Positions 1-5,662 of a DNA stretch of 11,950 nucleotides are shown here, piece after piece; within the stretch, counting starts at the first letter, position 1, and each line of letters opens with the position of its first letter. Source of the stretch: Geodermatophilaceae bacterium (GTDB taxonomy: Bacteria > Actinomycetota > Actinomycetes > Mycobacteriales > Geodermatophilaceae); assembly GCA_013814015.1 (NCBI GenBank), contig JACCQS010000374.1, positions 1 through 11,950 on the forward strand, given 5' to 3'. A program made the position numbers and the translations under genes. The notes under the pieces are model-generated. The model saw only the letters and a program-made list of their open reading frames with translations. It was not told where the DNA came from and ran no database searches.

Positions 1-293
1 AGCCGGACCCACGCGACAAGATCGCCCGCTATGCCGGCATCGCTCGTACGCTCGGCGATCGGCTGGGGCCGGTGCTCGCGGTGCTGCTCGCCTCTCGAGG
101 GAGCGACCCCGAACTCGAGGACTTCGCTCGCACCATCGACGCCGAACGGCTCAGCGGTGCGACCTGGTGTGGACTCTGATCTCGCCCGCGGTGTACCTCA
201 TGTTGCAAGAGCGCGGCTGGAACTCAGAACAGTACGAACGGTGGCTTTTCCGGAGCCCTCGCCGACGCGCTGCTGTCAGCCCCGCCCAGTTGA
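1..293 (+). pseudogene. TetR-family transcriptional regulator, C-terminal part, disrupted; 5' end outside window
   Basis: Reading from base 3 gives a TetR-type ligand-binding C-terminal segment (DPRDKIARYAGIARTLGDR, then DPELEDFARTIDAERLSGA) that hits a TGA at 177-179. The continuation is in another frame from 161 (DLVWTLISPAVYLMLQ, ERGWNSEQYERWLF). After one surplus base in the ttttcc run near 246-251 it returns to the first frame (GALADALLSAPPS) and stops at 291-293. As I recall this TetR subfamily, about 20-25 residues normally separate the 'ERLxGA' and 'VWTL' segments, so an internal deletion of length 1 modulo 3 is inferred near 160. The two changes together restore the frame, but the stop at 177 lies between them. 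The readable product would lack the last third of the ligand-binding domain. The DNA-binding half, if present, lies before the window. Identity as TetR C-domain is fairly firm; the target and ligand are unknown. Confidence 0.75.
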
Positions 294-2186
294 TCAGCTG
301 TCGGCGCTGGCGCGGCGCGCCGACCTGGCCCTTTCGTGTGGGTCGAGGTGGACCTTGCGCAGTCGGAGATGCTTCGGGGTGACCTCGACGCACTCCTCGG
401 GGGAGATGAAGCCCAGCGCCTGCTCCAGGGAGAGCAGCCGCGGAGCTGACAGCTTGACCGTCTCATCGCCGGCTGACTGCCGCATGTTCGTGAGTTTCTT
501 CTCCTTGGCGACGTTGACGTCCATGTCGCCGACGCGGCTGTTCTCTCCGACGATCATCCCCTGGTAGACCTCTGTTCCGGGGCTGACCATCAGCACCGCG
601 CGGTCCTGCAGGTTCATCATCGCGAAGGTCGTCGCCGGACCGCTGCGGTCGCCGACCAGGGAGCCGGTGTTGCGCAGGTTGATCTCGCCGAACCATGGTT
701 CGAAGCCCTCGAAGACCTGGCTGAGTACGCCGGTGCCGCGGGTGTTGGTGAGAAACTCGTTACGGAACCCGATCAGACCGCGGGCCGGGACCAGGTAGTC
801 CAGGCGTACCCAGCCCAGGCCGTGGTTGACCATGTTGGTCATCCGGCCCTTGCGCCCGGCCAGCAGCTGGGTGACCGCACCCAGGTGGGGTTCCGGGACG
901 TCGATCGTGACCCGCTCGACGGGTTCGTGGCGCCGGCCGTCGATCTCCCGGGTGACCACCTGGGGCTTGCCGACGGTGAGCTCGAAACCCTCGCGGCGCA
1001 TCTGCTCGATCAGGATCGCCAGCTGCAATTCGCCGCGGGCCTGTACCTCCCAGGCATCGGGCCGGTCGGTCGGCTCGACCCGGAGACTGACGTTGCCGAC
1101 GAGTTCGGAGTCCAACCGGTTCTTGACCTGCCGCGCAGTGAGCTTCTTGCCGTCCCGCCCGGCCAGTGGCGAGGTGTTGATGCCGATCGTCATGGACAGG
1201 GCGGGCTCGTCCACTGTGATCAGCGGTAGCGGATGCGGGTTCTCGGGATCGGCCAGGGTTTCGCCGATGGTGATGTCGGCGATCCCAGCAACGGCCACGA
1301 TGTCGCCCTGGCGGGCCTGCTCCACCGGAACGCGGGTCAGTTGCTGGGTGAGAAAGAGTTCGGAGATCTTGACCCGCTCGATGCTGCCATCGACCCGGCA
1401 CCAAGCGGCCGCCTGCCCCTTGCTGATGGTGCCCTCGATGATGCGGCACAACGCCAGCCGTCCGACGTAGGGATTGGCGTCGAGGTTGGTCACCCAAGCC
1501 TGCAGCGGCGCGCCCGGCGTGTAGGACGGCGGCGGAATGGTGTCGAGCACCGTCTGGCACAGCGCCGACAGATCCGTACCCGTTTCGGCCATGTCCAGGG
1601 TAGCGGTGCCCTCGCGGCCCGAGCAGTAGACGATCGGGAAGTCCAGCTGATCATCGGTCGCGTCGAGATCCATGAACAGCTCGTAGACGTCGTCCACGAT
1701 CGCTGTCACTCGGGCATCGGGTCGGTCGATCTTGTTCACCGCCAGGATGACCGGCAGATCACGCTCCAGGGCCTTGCGCAGGACGAACCGGGTCTGCGGA
1801 AGCGGCCCTTCCGCGGCATCGACCAACAGCACGATCCCGTCGACCATGGTCAGCGCGCGCTCGACCTCACCCCCGAAGTCAGCATGCCCTGGCGTGTCGA
1901 CGATGTTCAGCGTCGTGCCATGCCAGACCAAGGAGGTGTTCTTGGCCAGGATCGTGATGCCCTTCTCGCGCTCCAGGTCTCCGGAATCCATGACCCGGTC
2001 GGTGAGCTCCTGGTTGGCGCGGAAGGCGCCGGATTGGCGTAACAGCGCGTCAACGAGGGTGGTCTTGCCGTGGTCCACGTGCGCGACGATGGCCAGGTTG
2101 CGCAGGTCGGAGCGCACCGCCGTGGACCTACCGTCGGTGGACGTGTCTGAGTGGTCCGTGGCCAGCACGGAAGAGGCTGTGTTCAT
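294..2186 (-). CDS. typA: Ribosome-associated GTPase TypA/BipA
   Basis: Translational GTPase of the EF-G-like TypA/BipA family, which binds the 70S ribosome and supports ribosome assembly and stress adaptation. From the ATG at 2186 the protein is 630 residues, a normal family length. The G domain shows AHVDHGKT (about 35-42), the switch region REKGITI, DTPGHADF and NKID, followed by beta-barrel domain II and the TypA-specific C-terminal domain. Start choice is uncertain. The frame stays open to a GTG at 2234 that overlaps the TGA of the upstream gene (GTGA), but the extra 16 residues look unlike a conserved N terminus, and homologues start close to the RNLAIVAHVDHGK segment. No Shine-Dalgarno sequence precedes 2186, and a TATCAT sits 12 bases upstream, so a very short leader is possible. 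The stop abuts that of the broken TetR gene, convergently. Confidence 0.96.
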   Translation of the reverse strand: MNTASSVLATDHSDTSTDGRSTAVRSDLRNLAIVAHVDHGKTTLVDALLRQSGAFRANQELTDRVMDSGDLEREKGITILAKNTSLVWHGTTLNIVDTPGHADFGGEVERALTMVDGIVLLVDAAEGPLPQTRFVLRKALERDLPVILAVNKIDRPDARVTAIVDDVYELFMDLDATDDQLDFPIVYCSGREGTATLDMAETGTDLSALCQTVLDTIPPPSYTPGAPLQAWVTNLDANPYVGRLALCRIIEGTISKGQAAAWCRVDGSIERVKISELFLTQQLTRVPVEQARQGDIVAVAGIADITIGETLADPENPHPLPLITVDEPALSMTIGINTSPLAGRDGKKLTARQVKNRLDSELVGNVSLRVEPTDRPDAWEVQARGELQLAILIEQMRREGFELTVGKPQVVTREIDGRRHEPVERVTIDVPEPHLGAVTQLLAGRKGRMTNMVNHGLGWVRLDYLVPARGLIGFRNEFLTNTRGTGVLSQVFEGFEPWFGEINLRNTGSLVGDRSGPATTFAMMNLQDRAVLMVSPGTEVYQGMIVGENSRVGDMDVNVAKEKKLTNMRQSAGDETVKLSAPRLLSLEQALGFISPEECVEVTPKHLRLRKVHLDPHERARSARRASADS

Positions 2187-2204
2187 GGGATATAAGCAAT
2201 GATA
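2187..2204 (-). promoter_or_regulatory. Possible -10 element of typA (TATCAT)
   Basis: TATCAT on the minus strand at 2204-2199 fits the actinobacterial TAnnnT -10 consensus. It lies 12 bases before the chosen ATG, which would give a leader of about 5-6 bases. No clear -35 hexamer is seen. It lies inside the alternative N-terminal extension from the GTG at 2234. If active, it would let typA be transcribed separately from the upstream clgR-ABM genes. Weak, because a six-base match occurs often by chance. Confidence 0.3.
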
Positions 2205-2230
2205 CCCAGATCGCCTGAACAGCGAGTTGA

Positions 2231-2557
2231 TCACTGCCTCGGGGTTATCTCACCCATCTGGCCCCAGCCGTCTTGTGCGACCTCGACGTTGACGATGTCT
2301 GGCTTTCGCGCAACCACGTCAGGCATCCACGCCATCGCGGCCTTGAAATGCTCGGAATCCACGTGAGCCGTGCCCGCTTCGGCATCCCGGAAAGCTTCGA
2401 CGAGGACGAACTGATCCGGGTTGTCGACGCTTCGGGACCACTCGAAGAAGTTGTTGCCTTCTTCGGCTCTGGTGGCCTCGGTGAAATCCTGCACGAGCGA
2501 AAGCCACTCCGCGGTCCGATCCGGACGGACGGTGAATTTTACGACGATGAAGATCAT
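2231..2557 (-). CDS. ABM-fold (antibiotic biosynthesis monooxygenase domain) protein, putative quinol monooxygenase
   Basis: A 108-residue protein with the ABM-domain pattern: an N-terminal beta strand (MIFIVVKFTVRPDR), then F/W-rich helices, the 'GNNFFEWSRSVDNPDQFVLVE' strand-turn-strand region and 'HVDSEHFKAAM' before the last strand. Proteins of this class (YgiN-like) are small dimeric alpha-beta barrels; some oxidise quinols or other aromatics without a cofactor, and many have unknown substrates. The domain assignment is confident, the activity is not. The ATG at 2557 lies 9 bases after the stop of the clgR-like gene, so the two are probably co-transcribed. There is no strong Shine-Dalgarno sequence in that gap, so coupling to upstream translation is likely. 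Its TGA overlaps a possible GTG start of typA. In Mycobacterium the gene after clgR is a pspA homologue, so an ABM protein in this place is a notable difference. Confidence 0.85.
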   Translation of the reverse strand: MIFIVVKFTVRPDRTAEWLSLVQDFTEATRAEEGNNFFEWSRSVDNPDQFVLVEAFRDAEAGTAHVDSEHFKAAMAWMPDVVARKPDIVNVEVAQDGWGQMGEITPRQ

Positions 2558-2566
2558 CAGCGCAGC

Positions 2567-2881
2567 CTAGGCGGCGATGAGTGAGTCGACGGCCTTGAGG
2601 ATCGGGGCCTCGGCCCGTCGCTGGGCGGCCATCAGATCGGAGCCGTCGACCGGGATGCGGAGATCGTCGCTGGTTTCGGAGAGGAGGTCGGCCAGTTCCA
2701 GGTCCAGCGCATCGCAGATCGAGGAGAGCAGTTCCGAGGAGGCTTCCTTCTGCCCGCGTTCGATCTCGGACAGGTACCCCAGGCTGACCCGGGCACTGCC
2801 GGAGACATCACGCAAGGTACGGCGCTGACCTTCTCGATGTGAGCGCAACCGACGGCCCAGGGCTGTCCTCATCAACGTCAC
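2567..2881 (-). CDS. clgR: XRE-family regulator of the ClgR/PopR type
   Basis: A 104-residue protein with an N-terminal Cro/C1-type helix-turn-helix over about residues 8-65. The hallmark ClgR segment SARVSLGYLSEIERGQKEAS is almost identical to Streptomyces and Mycobacterium ClgR. In those groups ClgR activates clpP/clpC and other stress genes, and is itself removed by ClpP proteases. Here the C terminus ends in LIAA, a candidate Ala-Ala degron like those reported for Streptomyces ClgR and PopR. The GTG at 2881 aligns with homologous N termini (MxLxRxxLGxxLR) and has AGGGGG 10 bases upstream. An ATG at 2872 (three residues shorter) has GGAGAA 9 bases upstream, so either start is possible. Upstream is a 134-base gap to cinA; downstream, 9 bases on, is the ABM gene. 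The family call is firm; direct control of clp genes here is inferred. Confidence 0.93.
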   Translation of the reverse strand: MTLMRTALGRRLRSHREGQRRTLRDVSGSARVSLGYLSEIERGQKEASSELLSSICDALDLELADLLSETSDDLRIPVDGSDLMAAQRRAEAPILKAVDSLIAA

Positions 2882-3015
2882 TTCTCCGATTCCCCCTGCC
2901 TGCCTTACCCCAGCCAGTCACCGGGCCGGGCTTTGCCTGGCCGCCCGCGGCCTGAGAGTGCGCCCGAGACTACCTCGTTCGACCCACCGACAATGTCAGA
3001 CCACACAGCGTTTGC
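2882..3015 (-). other. Intergenic region upstream of the clgR-like gene
   Basis: This 134-base gap between the cinA stop and the clgR start is the longest non-coding stretch within the rimO-to-typA block, so it is the natural place for a stress-responsive clgR promoter. On the minus strand there is a TAGTCT (TAnnnT-type) near 2970 with only a poorly spaced TTGTCG upstream. Scanning by eye I found no clear ClgR box (CGC-N5-GCG type) and no clean terminator hairpin. GC-rich partial palindromes such as GGCCGCGGGCGGCC are present but unremarkable for this base composition. Confidence 0.35.
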
Positions 3016-3528
3016 TCAGGGCGTAACGTCCGCGGCCCCCTCCGGCATTCCGGGCTCTCGGTGGGCTGTGACAACTGTGACCAGGAGACCCAGAGCGGCC
3101 GACACCGCTGCCTCCCGGATCTCGGTCCGGGAGCCGGCCAGATCTGCGCGGGTCACCTCGCTCACATGGTCCCCCGCGACCGCCAGAAACACCGTGCCGA
3201 CCGGGTGCTCGCCCACGGGTTCAGGGCCGGCCACACCGGTGATCCCAATCCCGAGATCCGCATCCAGTCGATGCCGAGCGCCCCGGGCCAATGCGGATGC
3301 CACGGCGGCGCTCACCGGGCTCTGCACGTCCAGCAGTGGTTGCGGTACATCGGCCAACGCGGTTTTGAGATCGGTGGAATACACGACCAGCCCGCCGCGA
3401 AAGGTGGCACTCGAGCCCGCAGTCATGGTCAGGGCCGCACTGAGCAGTCCTCCGGTCAGCGACTCGGCCACCGCGACCGTCAGCCCCCGGTCAAGCAACA
3501 GCCGGTGGACCGAAGCCGGATCCGGCAC
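3016..3528 (-). CDS. CinA C-terminal-domain family protein (nicotinamide-nucleotide amidohydrolase PncC-like)
   Basis: A 170-residue stand-alone CinA C-domain. Family proteins with the activity deamidate nicotinamide mononucleotide to nicotinate mononucleotide in the cytosolic pyridine-nucleotide salvage cycle. Visible motifs are VAESLTGGLLSAALT (the conserved ES/TGG segment), FRGGLVVYSTDLKTALADV and GIGITGVAGPEP followed by VGTVFLAV. The N-terminal MoCF-like domain of full CinA is absent, which is usual for actinobacterial copies in this locus. The GTG at 3528 is 5 bases after the pgsA stop. A GAGG lies 13 bases before it, rather far, so a CTG at 3537 cannot be excluded. The frame remains open far upstream through pgsA, but that part is antisense-like, low-complexity sequence. 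Very likely co-transcribed with pgsA and rimO. Confidence 0.93.
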   Translation of the reverse strand: MPDPASVHRLLLDRGLTVAVAESLTGGLLSAALTMTAGSSATFRGGLVVYSTDLKTALADVPQPLLDVQSPVSAAVASALARGARHRLDADLGIGITGVAGPEPVGEHPVGTVFLAVAGDHVSEVTRADLAGSRTEIREAAVSAALGLLVTVVTAHREPGMPEGAADVTP

Positions 3529-3533
3529 CCCGT

Positions 3534-4181
3534 TCAGGTCGCCTCGTGCGAGCGCTCGGCACGGGCACGTGCGGCGCGCTGCATCGCTCGCGCGCTGGTC
3601 CGGCGAAGCCGCAACGCCCGTACGACGTAGTCGATCCCGGTCACGACGGTCAGGACCAAGGCGGCGGCCATTCCCCACCACCGGATGGTCCCGAGTGCCC
3701 CGGACAACGGAAGGACGTAGAGCCCGATAGCAGCCGCTTGGACGACGGTCTTGAGCTTGCCGCCGCGGCTGGCCGCGATCACACCGTGCCGGATGACCCA
3801 GAATCTGAGCACGGTGACGGCGATCTCGCGGAACACGATCACGACCGTCACCCACCAAGGCAGGAGATCGAGCAGGGACAGGGCGACCAGCGCCGTACCG
3901 ATCAGCGCCTTGTCGGCGATCGGATCGGCGACCTTTCCGAATTCTGTGATCAGGTTGCGCTGCCGGGCGATCACTCCATCGAAGCGGTCGGTGATGACCG
4001 CGACAGCGAAAACCAGCGCGGCGATCAGCCGCATCGTCGAATCCTGGCCATCGCCGGTAAGTAGTAGGACGGCGAAGACCGGAACCAGCGCCAGCCGCAG
4101 AACCGTCAGGCCATTGGCGAGATTGAGGATCCGTACCGGATCGGGAGCCGAGGCAGCCGGATCGGGAACGACGTTGCTCAT
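3534..4181 (-). CDS. pgsA: CDP-diacylglycerol--glycerol-3-phosphate 3-phosphatidyltransferase
   Basis: A 215-residue integral membrane enzyme of the CDP-alcohol phosphatidyltransferase family. It would make phosphatidylglycerol phosphate from CDP-diacylglycerol and glycerol-3-phosphate, the committed step toward phosphatidylglycerol and cardiolipin. The catalytic signature D-x2-D-G-x2-A-R-x8-G-x3-D-x3-D is complete in DRFDGVIARQ, then GKVADPIAD. The N terminus carries the usual ILNLANGLTVLRL entry segment, and several hydrophobic helices follow. Its ATG at 4181 overlaps the rimO TGA (ATGA), which fixes the start and implies translational coupling. The Arg/Ala-rich C-terminal tail is cytosolic by family topology. 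Substrate is inferred from the family and from the conserved rimO-pgsA-cinA order; other CDP-alcohol transferases share the motif. Confidence 0.94.
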   Translation of the reverse strand: MSNVVPDPAASAPDPVRILNLANGLTVLRLALVPVFAVLLLTGDGQDSTMRLIAALVFAVAVITDRFDGVIARQRNLITEFGKVADPIADKALIGTALVALSLLDLLPWWVTVVIVFREIAVTVLRFWVIRHGVIAASRGGKLKTVVQAAAIGLYVLPLSGALGTIRWWGMAAALVLTVVTGIDYVVRALRLRRTSARAMQRAARARAERSHEAT

Positions 4182-5599
4182 GGTGTCGCGCTCAGGTCGA
4201 TCCCGGTGCTGTCTACGACCGTGGCCAGCAGCAGATCGCCGAGCGCGTACGTCAGTGCCCCGACCGGAGCGGTCAACAAGGTCTGACCGTCGACGTCCGG
4301 GGCCTGATGCGCGGCCGTACCCCAAGCCGCCCGATCGTCCATGCCGTCGTCGTCATGGTCCTCGCTGCCGACGCCGTGGATCAGTACCTCGACGAGGGTT
4401 CCGATCCGGTCCTCGGCTCGCTGGGCCGAGAGTTCGTCGACCCGCGCCGCCAGCCGGCGCACTCGTTCCTCGATGACGGGCTCGGGCAGTTTGCCCTGAT
4501 ATGTCGCGGCCTCGGTGCCCTCTTCGTCGGAGTACCCGAAGACGCCGATGGCATCCATCCGGGCCTCGTCCAGGAATCCCTCGAGCTCCTCGACATCTGC
4601 CTCGGTCTCCCCCGGGAAGCCGACGATGACGTTGGTGCGGACGCCGACCTCAGGGTTGATCGTCCGGATCGCGGCCAGCAACTCGAGGAAGCGCTCGGAG
4701 GAACCGAACCGCCGCATCCGCCGCAGCACGTTCGGGGCGGAATGCTGGAAGGACAGGTCGAAGTAGGGCGCGACGTTCGGCGTCGACGCGATGACCTCGA
4801 TCAGGCCTGGCCGGACCTCGGCCGGCTGCAGGTAGTTCACCCTGATTCGCTCGATGCCGTCCACGGCGGCGAGATCGGGAAGCAGCTTCTCCAGCGCCTG
4901 AAGGTCGCCGAAGTCCTTGCCGTACGAGGTCGAGTTCTCGCTGACCAGGATGACTTCCCGCACGCCGGTCCCGAGAAGCCACCTCGCCTCGGCGAGGACC
5001 TCCGCCGGCGTACGGGAGACGAACCGCCCACGGAAGCTCGGGATCGCGCAGAAGCTGCATCGACGGTCACAGCCGCTGGCCAGCTTGATCGAAGCCGACG
5101 GGCCGGTGGTCAGCCGACGACGGCGCAGCCAGTCGTGCCCGGGCGGAACCACATCCGGCGCCCGGTCGACCGGAGCGATCGGCAGGAGGTGGCGACGGTC
5201 TGCGGGGGTGTGCGCAGTCAGCTTGCGGCCGTTCAGGACATCGTCGACCCGGTCGCCGATGCTCGGATAGTCGTCGAAGGACAAAACGGTGGCTTCAGGC
5301 AATTCTATGGCCAGCTCCGAACCGTAGCGCTGGGCCATGCAGCCCACGGCGATCACCTTGGCGTTGCCGTCGCCGGCGGCGAGCAGCGCTTCCACCGACT
5401 CCCGTTTGGCGGCGTCGACGAACCCGCAGGTGTTCACCAGAATCGCGTCGGCATGTTCGGCGTCGGTGGAGACTCGGTAGCCGTCGGCCTGTAGTCGACC
5501 GGCGAGTTCCTCGGCATCTACGTCGTTACGGGCACAGCCAAGAGTGATCAGCGCGATCTCTGCCCCGCGGCCAGAGGTCGGCGCGGGTTGTTGGGTCAC
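4178..5599 (-). CDS. rimO: Ribosomal protein S12 methylthiotransferase RimO
   Basis: A 473-residue radical-SAM methylthiotransferase that adds a beta-methylthio group to the conserved aspartate of ribosomal protein S12. The N-terminal UPF0004 domain has its three cysteines at about C22 (LGCARNDVDAE, the RimO-type VDxE signature), C58 (NTCGF) and C87 (AVGCMAQ); these bind the auxiliary 4Fe-4S cluster. The radical-SAM cysteines C177, C181 and C184 lie in SGCDRRCSFC. A TRAM domain ends the protein and contains an acidic stretch (GSEDHDDDGMDD). The GTG at 5599 has no Shine-Dalgarno sequence, but TAGTCT ends 6 bases before it, consistent with a leaderless mRNA. The gene overlaps pgsA by four bases and is the likely first gene of the operon. 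Confidence 0.95.
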   Translation of the reverse strand: MTQQPAPTSGRGAEIALITLGCARNDVDAEELAGRLQADGYRVSTDAEHADAILVNTCGFVDAAKRESVEALLAAGDGNAKVIAVGCMAQRYGSELAIELPEATVLSFDDYPSIGDRVDDVLNGRKLTAHTPADRRHLLPIAPVDRAPDVVPPGHDWLRRRRLTTGPSASIKLASGCDRRCSFCAIPSFRGRFVSRTPAEVLAEARWLLGTGVREVILVSENSTSYGKDFGDLQALEKLLPDLAAVDGIERIRVNYLQPAEVRPGLIEVIASTPNVAPYFDLSFQHSAPNVLRRMRRFGSSERFLELLAAIRTINPEVGVRTNVIVGFPGETEADVEELEGFLDEARMDAIGVFGYSDEEGTEAATYQGKLPEPVIEERVRRLAARVDELSAQRAEDRIGTLVEVLIHGVGSEDHDDDGMDDRAAWGTAAHQAPDVDGQTLLTAPVGALTYALGDLLLATVVDSTGIDLSATP

Positions 5600-5611
5600 G
5601 ACGCGAGACTA
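5600..5611 (-). promoter_or_regulatory. Candidate leaderless promoter -10 (TAGTCT) for rimO
   Basis: TAGTCT at 5611-5606 on the minus strand matches the TAnnnT actinobacterial -10. It is followed by exactly six bases and then the GTG start, so the transcript could begin at the start codon. No strong -35 is seen at 16-18 bases upstream. The lack of a Shine-Dalgarno sequence supports a leaderless reading. Confidence 0.45.
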
Positions 5612-5627
5612 CTAGCGCACCGAGCAT

Positions 5628-5648
5628 CCCGACCGGCCCTCGGTCGGG
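5628..5648 (-). terminator. Hairpin terminator candidate after ftsK
   Basis: A perfect 8-base-pair stem (CCCGACCG with CGGTCGGG) and a 5-base loop begin 14 bases after the ftsK stop. There is no U-tract, so this would be the GC-stem type of terminator common in actinomycetes. It separates ftsK from the rimO promoter on the same strand. The stem is symmetrical, but only ftsK transcription reaches it with a gene directly upstream. Confidence 0.6.
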
Positions 5649-5662
5649 CCGGGCGGCCTGCC

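Noticed and set aside
822..2202. Long plus-strand open frames opposite typA
   Set aside because: They are exact shadows of typA on the other strand, with low-complexity Arg/Ser/Ala/Gly-rich translations and no known motif. The minus-strand frame has all GTPase motifs.
2882..3015. ClgR operator (autoregulation) upstream of clgR
   Set aside because: No CGC-N5-GCG type site in a good context was found by eye; GC-rich half sites are expected by chance.
3529..3858. N-terminal extension of the CinA frame up to 3858
   Set aside because: This part overlaps pgsA in another frame and is Arg/Pro-rich. CinA C-domain homology begins right after the GTG at 3528.
4182..4325. N-terminal extension of PgsA up to 4325
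   Set aside because: It lies inside rimO. The ATG at 4181 forms a classic ATGA overlap and gives the normal family N terminus.
4307..5494. A 395-codon plus-strand open frame opposite rimO
   Set aside because: Typical high-GC antisense frame; composition is biased and rimO on the other strand has all its cysteine motifs.
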